DNA of 64,000 bases from Clostridia bacterium. Lineage in GTDB: Bacteria > Bacillota > Clostridia > UMGS1810. The translations under genes and the position numbers were made by a program. The stretch covers positions 1 to 64,000 of the forward strand of contig JAGATB010000026.1 in NCBI GenBank assembly GCA_017621495.1. The letters run 5' to 3'. Below, piece after piece: positions 28,402 to 37,180 of this stretch. The stretch's first letter is position 1; each line of letters begins with the position of its first letter. Under the pieces are notes generated by a model. The model saw nothing but the letters and a program-made list of their open reading frames with translations, ran no database searches and was not told the origin of the DNA.

Positions 28402-29865
28402 ATGTTGTTTATGTCAATTATGATCGCTTTTGCTGCTTGTATGTTTACTGTGTTTTATTACAGACAAAAGTACAATTACGTAATTGCTTTGTACTTTATA
28501 AGCTTATCAATGATGATGATCATAGGAGTATTATATCTGTCCAAGACCACAACATATAAATTCTATTCTACAATTGACTACTCAATATATGCGTTTTTGA
28601 GAAATATCCCGCTTCATATAAATATAATTTCAAGGATATACAACTTATCCGTCTTTTCGTTTTATATTACATCTGTGATTTTTATAACTGTGATTTATAC
28701 AACGAAGCGCATTATACTGTCAGTATTGGCATGCATCCCGGCAGTGGCTTTCATAATCATAAATGACTATACAATAACCTGGGATTTGTTTTTAAAACTG
28801 CACATAAACGCAGAGTCTACAAGCAATCTCCTTGAGATTATCAAAATATTTAATGTATTATGTATGATATTTTATATTTTAATGCCCATAGTTTGTCTGT
28901 GCATAGAATGTATGCGTTCAAAAATATATATCTACAAAAGATACACACTTATTGCGATGCTAAACATAATTTTGATTGATGCATTTTTCCTTAAAATATT
29001 TGTATATGGCGCATTCGAATCAATATGGGTTAATAACGTTAAAATAACCAAGTTTCCCTCTAACATTGATGCCTTGGGACTAAACATATTTTTGCCAATA
29101 TCTGTATTGATGCTTTTGCTTATCAGCATAGTAATAACAGTTTTTATTAAACCATTCCGATACTCTGTATTCAGGCAAAACTCATCATCCGCACTAAAGT
29201 ATGTGTCTCTTCAAAAGAACATACGATACACGTTCCATGCATATAAAAATTCAATAATGTGTATAGAAAAATATGTTCAGCTTATTAAACTGTGTCTTAA
29301 ATCCAACAATACCGAAGAGATATCCAAATATGCAGATGACATACTGAATATAATTACCGAAACTACCTCATCACTAAGCAGAGATATACACTCAATGAAG
29401 AAAATCAGACTAAACCGGGAATTATTTTCAATAACCGATTGCATAAATAAAACCATAGCAAAGCTGCATGCCGGAGATATAGTATCGGTTAATTATCCTG
29501 ATAATCAAGAATTATTTATACGAGGAGACGAAAAGTACATTTCTGAGTGTTTTCACAATATAATTAAAAATTCTCTTGAAGCAACTGCCAATAAGGATGA
29601 CGGACATATAAATGTCACTATCTATTCCGAGAGGAACATATTATATGCAGAAATAACCGATAACGGATGCGGTATAGAAAAAAATGAGCTTAAATATATC
29701 TTTAATGAATTTTATACAACCAAATCCCGTACAAAAGGAAGCGGTATCGGACTGAGCTTTTCCAAAAAAGTAATCGAAAGTCACAATGGATATATTTCAG
29801 TAAAAAGTGAACCGGGTAAATATACGACTACAAAAATAGTATTGCCTGTATCAAGTAGACAATAG
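28402..29865 (+). CDS. Membrane sensor histidine kinase
   Basis: 487 aa from ATG 28402, which has GGAGGTG (28387-28393) upstream; the frame stays open back to 28090 but that part overlaps the divergent gene. Residues 1-250 hold about seven hydrophobic segments with short loops, so the sensor is membrane-embedded rather than extracellular. The phospho-acceptor is probably His279 in TFHAYKNS. The HATPase domain has an N box (FHNIIKNSLEA, 384-394), G1 (DNGCGI, 420-425) and G2 (GSGIGL, 446-451). It pairs with the response regulator 13 bases downstream. Divergence from the sugar transporter suggests that it controls that operon. Confidence 0.9.
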   Translation: MLFMSIMIAFAACMFTVFYYRQKYNYVIALYFISLSMMMIIGVLYLSKTTTYKFYSTIDYSIYAFLRNIPLHINIISRIYNLSVFSFYITSVIFITVIYTTKRIILSVLACIPAVAFIIINDYTITWDLFLKLHINAESTSNLLEIIKIFNVLCMIFYILMPIVCLCIECMRSKIYIYKRYTLIAMLNIILIDAFFLKIFVYGAFESIWVNNVKITKFPSNIDALGLNIFLPISVLMLLLISIVITVFIKPFRYSVFRQNSSSALKYVSLQKNIRYTFHAYKNSIMCIEKYVQLIKLCLKSNNTEEISKYADDILNIITETTSSLSRDIHSMKKIRLNRELFSITDCINKTIAKLHAGDIVSVNYPDNQELFIRGDEKYISECFHNIIKNSLEATANKDDGHINVTIYSERNILYAEITDNGCGIEKNELKYIFNEFYTTKSRTKGSGIGLSFSKKVIESHNGYISVKSEPGKYTTTKIVLPVSSRQ

Positions 29866-29878
29866 GAGGATGTATTAA

Positions 29879-30556
29879 ATGGATAATATCAGAATTATTA
29901 TTTGCGATGATGCACTATACTGGTGTGATTTTTTTGAAAAGGCTGTGAAATATGCTCCCGATATCAAACTTATAGGAACATGCCATACATCCAAAGAATG
30001 TATGGAACTTATTAAAAAAGAAATGCCGGATATCCTTTTGCTTGATATACAGTTGGATTCCGATACAGAGGGGCTGGAAATACTTCCTGATATTTATAAT
30101 ATAATGCCCGGTCTCAAAATAATAATGCTAACAAGTTTTGATGATGAAGACTATATTTTTTCCGCTTTTTCTCAGGGGATTTCTGATTATGTACTTAAAT
30201 CAGCGCCTTTGGACGAAATGTTTAATTCAATTCGAGCTGTATACAATAATACCACAAGACTGCGTCCTTCTACCGCAAATGTAATAACGAAAAAAGCCCG
30301 GGAGATTAAAGAAAGCCAAAAATCTCTGCTGTATATATTTAATAAAATGATAAAATTGTCTGCATATGAATTTGATGTATTAAAATCTCTATACTACGGT
30401 AAAACGATAAAAGATATAGCATCTTACAGAGTAATTGAAGAAAGCTCAGTAAGACGAACCATATCAAGAATACTTGCAAAATTTGATGCAGACTCTACAA
30501 AAGAGCTGTTAAAACAGCTTCATGAGCTTAAAGTTTTTGAATTATTTAAAGAATAA
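29879..30556 (+). CDS. Response regulator with C-terminal helix-turn-helix
   Basis: 225 aa. The receiver domain has the acidic pair Asp10/Asp11, phospho-acceptor Asp56 (LLLDIQL), Thr85 (MLTSF) and Lys107 (YVLKS). A linker leads to a NarL/LuxR-like DNA-binding helix-turn-helix (about 160-215: LSAYEFDVLKSLYYG, IKDIA, SSVRRTISRILAKF). AGGAGG lies 9 bases before the ATG, and the gene immediately follows the kinase. Likely target: the divergent transporter/surface operon, by position only. Confidence 0.92.
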   Translation: MDNIRIIICDDALYWCDFFEKAVKYAPDIKLIGTCHTSKECMELIKKEMPDILLLDIQLDSDTEGLEILPDIYNIMPGLKIIMLTSFDDEDYIFSAFSQGISDYVLKSAPLDEMFNSIRAVYNNTTRLRPSTANVITKKAREIKESQKSLLYIFNKMIKLSAYEFDVLKSLYYGKTIKDIASYRVIEESSVRRTISRILAKFDADSTKELLKQLHELKVFELFKE

Positions 30557-30560
30557 ATGA

Positions 30561-30610
30561 TATTTAAACCGGCTGTGATATACGATTGTTGTTCACAGCC
30601 GGTTTAAATA
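30561..30610. terminator. Terminator between convergent genes
   Basis: An 18-bp perfect stem (30561-30578 with 30593-30610) with a 14-base loop, followed on the plus strand by a T-rich tail (30614-30629). It ends the kinase/regulator transcript. The 113 bases from here to 30723 hold no gene with a recognisable start. Confidence 0.85.
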
Positions 30611-30723
30611 AACTTATTTTTTATTTTTATGTGATATATTAACTATAACAACAGAAACAGCAATACAAATAACTGCAATAACATATGATGGCTTAAATAT
30701 ATTTTCCCCTTTTTCGTCATTAA

Positions 30724-31608
30724 TTACTCCACGTAAAATCCCATATTCTTTAATGTAGCAATCGCCATATCTGTTTCCTCTTTTTGCGGCAATTCCCTCG
30801 GAAGAGTATTTCTCATAGCTAAAGAAGTATACTTTGAACCGGCATAATTGTGATAGGGCAGCAGCTTTATCTTTGTTAGATTTTTCACATTTTTTAAATA
30901 TTCGCCTATCTTTTTAATCTCACCGGCATTATAAGACGGAACAAATGGAATTCTTATCTCTATTTTTTTATTACAACTATCTATATATTTCAAATTATCC
31001 AATATCAGCTTGTTGGATTTTCCGGTACACTTTATATGTACATTTTCATCAATTGCCTTTAAATCATATAAAAATATATCTGTATAGGGAATTACCTTTT
31101 CAATAGCCTTTCTTTTAACAAAGCCACATGTATCTACCGCAGTATTTATACCATTATGTTTAAGCTCTATGAGCAGTTCTTCGCAAAAATCAGCTTGACA
31201 TAGACACTCACCTCCGGAGAGAGTAACCCCTCCGCCGGATTGTTCATAAAAGATTCTGTCTTCAAGTAAAATTGACAATAAGCTTTGAATACTTATCTGC
31301 TCACCGTATTTTTTTAATGCTCCGCTTAAACATATTTCTTCACACTTTCCGCATGAAGTACACATAATTGATTGATATACATGAAGGTTGTTTACAATTC
31401 TGTGTGCAGATGACGGGCACACCTTCACACATTCACCGCAGTTTATACATTTTTCCGGCATATATGCCATTTGTTTTTCAAAGGATATACCCTCAGGGTT
31501 ATGACACCATACACACTTCAAAGGGCATCCTTTAAAAAATACCGTTGTTCTTATTCCGTTACCGTCGTGTACGGCAAACCGTTTTATTTCAAAAATTGTA
31601 CCCATCAT
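30724..31608 (-). CDS. Glycyl radical enzyme activating protein
   Basis: 294 aa from ATG 31608; AAGGGG lies about 9 bases upstream and the resulting start MMGTIFEIKRFAVHDGNGIR is canonical. A longer frame to 31656 overlaps the previous gene. The radical SAM motif is Cys28-x3-Cys32-x2-Cys35, followed by two ferredoxin-type [4Fe-4S] sites (Cys54/57/60/64 and Cys83/86/89/93), the layout of activases for non-PFL glycyl radical enzymes. It abstracts H from the partner glycine using SAM. The partner gene ends 13 bases upstream. The GGE-type SAM-binding motif (VTLSGGE) is present. Confidence 0.95.
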   Translation of the reverse strand: MMGTIFEIKRFAVHDGNGIRTTVFFKGCPLKCVWCHNPEGISFEKQMAYMPEKCINCGECVKVCPSSAHRIVNNLHVYQSIMCTSCGKCEEICLSGALKKYGEQISIQSLLSILLEDRIFYEQSGGGVTLSGGECLCQADFCEELLIELKHNGINTAVDTCGFVKRKAIEKVIPYTDIFLYDLKAIDENVHIKCTGKSNKLILDNLKYIDSCNKKIEIRIPFVPSYNAGEIKKIGEYLKNVKNLTKIKLLPYHNYAGSKYTSLAMRNTLPRELPQKEETDMAIATLKNMGFYVE

Positions 31609-31621
31609 TGTGCAGCACCCC

Positions 31622-33784
31622 TTACAGAGCATTTTCAGCCTGAGCAATAAACGCATCCTGCTCTTCTTTACTTAGCGTAACAAAATATGCATTCCAGCCG
31701 CATACACGCACCTGCAATGTTGAATATGCTTCCGGTCTTTCCTGAGCTTTTTTCAAATCCTCGGAGTTGAATACATTTCCGTGAAGCAAAGCTCCGCCTG
31801 CTGCGAAATATGATTTCAATAATCCATACATAGCATTGAGCCCGTCATCACCCTTAACCGCAGATGGATGAAGCACAAAATCAAGTACTGCTCCGTTAGA
31901 AAAATCAGTAAAATCAATCTCCGCAGCAGATTTCATAAGAGCGGTAATACCGCATTTATCCATACCCGTAACCGCACACAAATTTTTGGAAAGAGGTTCT
32001 CCTGCAAATCTGCCATCCGGAGTAGCCATAGTTACCTTACCCAGTCTGAAACATTCATCTATAGTAAACAAGCCCGCTTTGTATACTCCGCCTCGTCCGT
32101 TTGCCTTATTGTTAATTAATCCGGCTGTGTACTCCGTTATTTGTTTTGTTAACATATCTGCCTCTTTGTTGCCATTTCCATATTTTTGCATTAATTTTTT
32201 TGCTGTTAATCGCAGCTTCTCATTGCCTTCCCAGTTTTTCTTTAGGATTTCGCACAATTCATCATAGCTGACAAGCTTTTGGTTAAACACAAGCTCTTTA
32301 ACAGCAAGTACTGCGTCCACAAAACTCGCAACACACATTACCTGCAAAGATGTATTATTATATTTAGCTCCTCCAGCATAAGCATCTTTCCCTTTTTTAA
32401 CACAATCGTATATTGTTGATGATATAATAGGATCAGGGCTTATTTCCATATAATGGCTTTCAAGCTTATTTGTAAATGCTATCGCCTTGTCAATGAGATA
32501 TTTTATTTGTAATTTAAGTGCATTTTCAAAATCGTCAAAGCTTCTTATTTCACCACTGGGAAGACCCAGCTGTACTCCCGTATTTAAGTCCTTGCCGCCT
32601 GTCATGACAAGCTCAATTGCTTTTGCAAGATTAATACTGGCACAACCGGTACATCCTAATTCTACTCCCCAAGCAGCGGGTTCGTAGCATCCTATTAATA
32701 CATAATCCTTTGCTTCACTATCACCGATTCCCGCCTTTTGAAGTGCTTTTATAGTAACATTGTCATTAGAAAACACAAAACTGCTGTTGCCCCCTCTTAT
32801 GCAGTTAAGCACCAGTTTTATAAATCGGGGAGGTGTTTTTTCCGAAACTCGTATATGAATTTTAGGGCTGTAAATATTCAATTCGTTATACGTTTCAACT
32901 ATCATATATGATAACTCATTTGTTACTTCATTGCCATTCTCATCCATACCGCCGAGCAAAAACGGCATATCAAAAGGAACCTTTGCTGCCCAGAATTTGT
33001 TTAAGAAATACTTAAGCATTTGTTTTATTTCAACCTTGGTATACTTACCTGTTTTTATATCATTCTCATAATACGGGAACAATAGCTTATCCAGTCTTCC
33101 AAGGGTTCTGAGTCTGGTACCAAACACATATTCATGCAATCTGTAGTGGATAATCATAAGCTGCATTGCTTCATAAATATTGGTAGGTTTGCCTCGTGAA
33201 ATTTGCTTTAAACACTCATAGCTATCCAAATCATATTGCTTTACTGCTTCTGCCAATCGCAAAATAAATCCCATAATTGCATTAAGAACAATTTCGCAAG
33301 ATTCATAGAATTCTTTTTGTTCTTCGGCAAGATTCTGATTACTTGACATATGCTTGTGTAATCTATCAAGCAAGCCACCGTAACCATAATCAATTAAATC
33401 TCTGCTAAGCGACGTATGACCAAAGTCAGCTTCAGCAGTTATTGCACCCAAATCATAGGCATGATTTTTATATACCAAATCATCAGAAAAATAACTGTCA
33501 TAGACTTCTCTAAGCCATATATACCTTTGCTTATTCATTATACCTTCTGCATTTATTTTATCATGAAATATATCTTTATTATCAATGGCAATCTGCGCAT
33601 TTTCCAATATATACTTGAAAGTTTTCGCCTTAATCATTGCTATAGAAATATCCTTTACTTCATAGGTCATTTCCAACACTTTGTTCTGGAGCTCATCCTT
33701 TGTAAGACCACCATCAATCCACTCTGCTTCATTATATTGCTTATTCAAAATTGTCCTGTTTGCGTCAAAATCAAATAAATTCAT
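31622..33784 (-). CDS. Glycyl radical enzyme of unassigned substrate (PFL-like family)
   Basis: 720 aa from ATG 33784 (AAGGAG 9 bases upstream; the in-frame GTG at 33793 abuts that site). The catalytic loop is LIGCYEP with Cys366 and Glu368, the Cys-x-Glu pattern shared by dehydratases, choline lyase and similar enzymes. The C-terminal radical loop is QVRVCGWNAYF with Gly696; the residues around it differ from the usual RV(S/A)GY. The length is short compared with ~790-aa dehydratases. The product is oxygen-sensitive and cytoplasmic. The adjacent activase and divergent AraC regulator make a self-contained inducible unit. Substrate unknown; a sugar-derived diol is a guess from context. Confidence 0.92.
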   Translation of the reverse strand: MNLFDFDANRTILNKQYNEAEWIDGGLTKDELQNKVLEMTYEVKDISIAMIKAKTFKYILENAQIAIDNKDIFHDKINAEGIMNKQRYIWLREVYDSYFSDDLVYKNHAYDLGAITAEADFGHTSLSRDLIDYGYGGLLDRLHKHMSSNQNLAEEQKEFYESCEIVLNAIMGFILRLAEAVKQYDLDSYECLKQISRGKPTNIYEAMQLMIIHYRLHEYVFGTRLRTLGRLDKLLFPYYENDIKTGKYTKVEIKQMLKYFLNKFWAAKVPFDMPFLLGGMDENGNEVTNELSYMIVETYNELNIYSPKIHIRVSEKTPPRFIKLVLNCIRGGNSSFVFSNDNVTIKALQKAGIGDSEAKDYVLIGCYEPAAWGVELGCTGCASINLAKAIELVMTGGKDLNTGVQLGLPSGEIRSFDDFENALKLQIKYLIDKAIAFTNKLESHYMEISPDPIISSTIYDCVKKGKDAYAGGAKYNNTSLQVMCVASFVDAVLAVKELVFNQKLVSYDELCEILKKNWEGNEKLRLTAKKLMQKYGNGNKEADMLTKQITEYTAGLINNKANGRGGVYKAGLFTIDECFRLGKVTMATPDGRFAGEPLSKNLCAVTGMDKCGITALMKSAAEIDFTDFSNGAVLDFVLHPSAVKGDDGLNAMYGLLKSYFAAGGALLHGNVFNSEDLKKAQERPEAYSTLQVRVCGWNAYFVTLSKEEQDAFIAQAENAL

Positions 33785-33813
33785 TAAAGCCACTCCTTGT
33801 ATTTTTTTATTTT

Positions 33814-33841
33814 ATTATAATCCGATAAAAAATTTTTTCAA
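33814..33841 (-). promoter_or_regulatory. Promoter for the glycyl radical enzyme operon
   Basis: Minus-strand TTGAAA (33836-33841), 16-base spacer, TATAAT (33814-33819), 30 bases before the start codon. Confidence 0.65.
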
Positions 33842-33880
33842 GATACAAAACGCAAAAACATAACATTTCAAAACTAAATA

Positions 33881-33909
33881 TTGCAATTATATAATTTATA
33901 TGATATAGT
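33881..33909 (+). promoter_or_regulatory. Promoter for the AraC-type regulator
   Basis: TTGCAA (33881-33886), 17-base spacer, TATAGT (33904-33909). The start codon is only 19 bases downstream of the -10 box, so the leader is very short. Confidence 0.55.
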
Positions 33910-33927
33910 AATATTGGGGTGATTAAC

Positions 33928-34719
33928 ATGAAAAAATTGCTTAGTTTAGACGTTGATATTAAAAACGTCTTTAATACCGTATATGTTGGATTTGGAAAAG
34001 GCAAACCACAACATTTCAACAGAGAATTTCATGGATTGTGTTATTATCCATGTGCTAACACTATATTTGAATTCAGTGATAAAACATCTGTCGAAACAAA
34101 GCCCAATTCTATCATATATCTTCCAAAAGGATCCACATACACTGTACATGACTTAAATACCGACAAAAATACCAGAGGTTGCTACGCAATAAACTTTAAT
34201 ATTTCTCAAGTTGGTGCGTTCAGACCGTATTGTGTGAATATCAAAAATTTTACTCATATGGAAAGACTGTTTGTCTCTGCTGAAAAGGCATGGCGTCAAA
34301 AAGCATTTGGTTATAATACCAAGTGCAAGGGAATCTTATACGAAATATTTTATTTAATGCAAAAAGAGGTTTACGGCGAATATATACCACATTCAAAAAA
34401 ATCAAAGCTTGCTCCCGCAATCGACTATATACATAACAGATATCTGGAAGAAGAAATAAGAATTTCATATCTTGCTGAAATGTGCAACATGAGTGAAACA
34501 TATTTCAGAAAATTATTTTTAGAGAGTTTTAACATCTCACCTATAAAATATATAAATTCTTTAAAAATCGCTCATGCAAAGGAACTCTTGCAATCGAACA
34601 TGTATAATTCCATAGGAATCATATCCCAATTGTCCGGATTTACTGATGAGAATTATTTTAGAAAGGTGTTTAAACAAATTACTTCCCTATCACCCGGGGA
34701 ATTCAGAAAACAATTATAA
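33928..34719 (+). CDS. AraC family transcriptional regulator
   Basis: 263 aa from ATG 33928, preferred over the GTG at 33919 because GGGGTG lies 7 bases before it. The N-terminal ~150 residues look like a cupin-type effector domain (SIIYLPKGSTYTVHDL). The C-terminal ~100 residues hold the two AraC helix-turn-helices (ISYLAEMCNMSETYFRKLF and IGIISQLSGFTDENYFRKVF, then SPGEFRK). Divergent from the glycyl radical enzyme operon, so it probably activates that operon in response to its substrate. Confidence 0.93.
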   Translation: MKKLLSLDVDIKNVFNTVYVGFGKGKPQHFNREFHGLCYYPCANTIFEFSDKTSVETKPNSIIYLPKGSTYTVHDLNTDKNTRGCYAINFNISQVGAFRPYCVNIKNFTHMERLFVSAEKAWRQKAFGYNTKCKGILYEIFYLMQKEVYGEYIPHSKKSKLAPAIDYIHNRYLEEEIRISYLAEMCNMSETYFRKLFLESFNISPIKYINSLKIAHAKELLQSNMYNSIGIISQLSGFTDENYFRKVFKQITSLSPGEFRKQL

Positions 34720-34759
34720 ATATTATAATACACCCGGTGCAAAAGAACCTGTAAGCAAT

Positions 34760-34800
34760 ACGGAGCTGTCATAAATTTTCACAGCTCCGTTAATTATTTT
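34760..34800. terminator. Terminator between convergent genes
   Basis: A 10-bp perfect stem ACGGAGCTGT/ACAGCTCCGT (34760-34769 with 34781-34790), 11-base loop and a T-rich plus-strand tail (34791-34800). It serves the AraC gene and possibly the opposing operon, which ends at 34815. Confidence 0.75.
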
Positions 34801-34814
34801 GTCTGTTTAAGCAA

Positions 34815-37166
34815 TCAGAATATTTTGAGCATGACCTTACTGAGCAGTCCGGATGGCTGAGGCTTGTCGGTATACTTATTGGCAAGGCTGTTGGTTACAG
34901 CTACGGTAAGCTTATTTTTGCCTTCGGTCAGGCTTTCGGTTACATCCATGGTATATGGTGCCCAAAGCTTAAATCCCACATAATCACCGTTAAGATAAAC
35001 CTCTGCCTGTTCGCCCACCTCACCCATATCAAGGATGATTTTCCCGGCATCTGCCGGGTTTATCTCAAACTCGGTGTCGTATGATACCGTGCCGCAAAAA
35101 TCTTTCATGCGGTCACTTTGTGTCCATGAACCCAAAGCGATTTTATTTGAGTTAACGTACCAGTCATCAAGCTCTATCACCTTTCGGGGGGTATGTGTTT
35201 CGCTGCCAAATAATATTTCTTTCCTCTCTTTGGCTTTCCCTGCACAAATCACCATGCTTTCACGACGGCTTAGAGTAAGCTTGCAGCCATTGTAGGGTGA
35301 TACGGTTCCGCTCCAGGGATCAAGTATCACAATCTCATCGTCTCCCCAAATCGTTGCGGTGCCGGTTACGGCATCCTCACCTTCATTGGTCAAAACATAA
35401 TAATGCTCGCCCTCTTTAACAATATGACTGACACGCAAATCTCTGCACTCCGGCGTGATTACGAAATCCCTTTCAATAAGTGCCGGTATATCCTCTGCCT
35501 TAGCTACGGAAATAATACTATCATCCAAAGCTTCATTGGCAGGGTTTACAGCAATCACACTGCCGCCGGCACGAGCAAATTCACCTGTCGCTCCATCCAA
35601 AAGCTCCAAATCCTCTGCAATAAGTGTTGTATAACACTGATCTGCTATTTTAATGCAGCCGGAGTTAATTTGGCATCCGTCGCTTCCGAGCAGGCTTTCT
35701 TCCAGATAATTAAATTCAATCTGATTTTCATACAGTGGCTTTGCTGCCGCAAAGGGCAGTGAATCTGACTTGCACAAAACCGCAACAGGTGTGACGTTAA
35801 CACAATCGGTCATCATATATGACATCCTTTTGATGTAATCGGAGATGGTACCGTAGTGCTTCCACCATATATTATTAATACCCACATCCGGCGGACGTTC
35901 TCCGTATCTGCGCTCTCCATCCAAAGAATAGAAAAACGCATGAGGCACCAGCATATTTACTCCTCTGACAAAGAGCCAGTCCATGGTCCACTTCATATCA
36001 TCTGCACTAAATGCCCATTCGACTCCGTCCTTGCCTCCGCAGGCGAAGCATTCGTTTAAGTTCCTGCGGCGTCCGTTGTGACGTGCTGCATCTGACGAAC
36101 ACTTTGCCTGAGTGCTGTCAACGCCTGTAAGCGCCTTATCCTCCTCTGGAGCAACACGCCTGAAAATCAAATCCTGACCCGGCACATGGAATAAATCCAA
36201 AAGACCGATATCACAGGAATGTCCCGGGTGACCAACCAGAGCAATATTATGACCTTCGCACCAATCATATATCTGCTTATAAAAGGTCTCCTTTAACCGT
36301 TTCTCCACAATAGCCGAATACTTCTTATTTATTTCATGGCTGTCTGCTCCGGTGTCATACCACAGCAGGGGTAATTGACTAAGCTCCATACCCTCGCTCC
36401 TCAGTACATCGGCAAAATCCCAAGTCCAGGGCTTCATCCGCTCATCGCCCTCACGCCCCAAAACACAGGGCTCATCAACGAATATACCTATGATGGTATT
36501 GCCAAAATACCGTGAAAGTACCTCGTAGTACCTTTCATGCGTAAGCTCTATAAAGGCGGCAACGGCATCGGGGTTTAATATATCTGCAGAGCGGGGAGGA
36601 TTTTCCCAGTCGTCCTCACCTATGTGGATTCCACGTATGTGACCGTATGTAAAGCCCTCGATAAGGTGCAAAAATACATATCCCTTGGGCAGATAACCCC
36701 CGGTGTATTCTGTTATGCTGTCTTGCTTTATTGCTCCTTTGGAGGTCTTTTTTGCCATAAGAGTACAAATCAGCTTTTCACCTGCAGATAGATTAAGTAC
36801 ATATTCAGAGGTCTCCTCCATACGTATACCACGGCTGCCGAATTTAGGGTCTTTGTCCACAACCATGCCGTGAGCACTGCCGGAGGGGTACATACCCTCA
36901 TCATACAGGATTACACTCATGCCCAGCTTGTGAGCTTCCTCTACGGCACAGCACACGTATCTTAAGAATGCATCGGACATATATGGTATCTCACGGGGGA
37001 TACCTATCCTGGGGTGAATTACAAATCCGTTCACACCCTTGTCATTCATCTCATGAATTTGTCTTATAATTTCTCCTTCGTCAAAGGAATCATTCCAGAA
37101 CCAGAACGGCATGGGTGAAAATTCCGCCGAAGGCTCAAGAAAATTTTTCAATACATTATCATTCAT
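34815..37166 (-). CDS. GH106-like (alpha-L-rhamnosidase-like) glycoside hydrolase
   Basis: 783 aa, no signal peptide, so cytoplasmic. The N-terminal TIM barrel opens with PFWFWND (20-26), GFVIHPR (47-53) and LYDEGMYPSG (87-96), blocks typical of the GH106/Glyco_hydro_106-like group; Asp231-Glu232-Pro233 (GIFVDEP) is a candidate catalytic or binding cluster. The C-terminus is a GH2-type sugar-binding jelly roll (VYLNGDYVGFKLWAPYTMDV). Known GH106 enzymes remove terminal alpha-L-rhamnose from pectic glycans; many relatives are uncharacterised, so the substrate is tentative. Last gene of the second operon, 14 bases after its neighbour. Confidence 0.75.
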   Translation of the reverse strand: MNDNVLKNFLEPSAEFSPMPFWFWNDSFDEGEIIRQIHEMNDKGVNGFVIHPRIGIPREIPYMSDAFLRYVCCAVEEAHKLGMSVILYDEGMYPSGSAHGMVVDKDPKFGSRGIRMEETSEYVLNLSAGEKLICTLMAKKTSKGAIKQDSITEYTGGYLPKGYVFLHLIEGFTYGHIRGIHIGEDDWENPPRSADILNPDAVAAFIELTHERYYEVLSRYFGNTIIGIFVDEPCVLGREGDERMKPWTWDFADVLRSEGMELSQLPLLWYDTGADSHEINKKYSAIVEKRLKETFYKQIYDWCEGHNIALVGHPGHSCDIGLLDLFHVPGQDLIFRRVAPEEDKALTGVDSTQAKCSSDAARHNGRRRNLNECFACGGKDGVEWAFSADDMKWTMDWLFVRGVNMLVPHAFFYSLDGERRYGERPPDVGINNIWWKHYGTISDYIKRMSYMMTDCVNVTPVAVLCKSDSLPFAAAKPLYENQIEFNYLEESLLGSDGCQINSGCIKIADQCYTTLIAEDLELLDGATGEFARAGGSVIAVNPANEALDDSIISVAKAEDIPALIERDFVITPECRDLRVSHIVKEGEHYYVLTNEGEDAVTGTATIWGDDEIVILDPWSGTVSPYNGCKLTLSRRESMVICAGKAKERKEILFGSETHTPRKVIELDDWYVNSNKIALGSWTQSDRMKDFCGTVSYDTEFEINPADAGKIILDMGEVGEQAEVYLNGDYVGFKLWAPYTMDVTESLTEGKNKLTVAVTNSLANKYTDKPQPSGLLSKVMLKIF

Positions 37167-37180
37167 GGCAATTTACCTCA

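Noticed and set aside
30611-30723. Hydrophobic minus-strand stretch after the activase gene that would read as a small membrane peptide (PSYVIAVICIAVSVVIVN)
   Set aside because: No usable start codon or ribosome site in that phase. It would need a frameshift from the activase stop, for which there is no slippery sequence.
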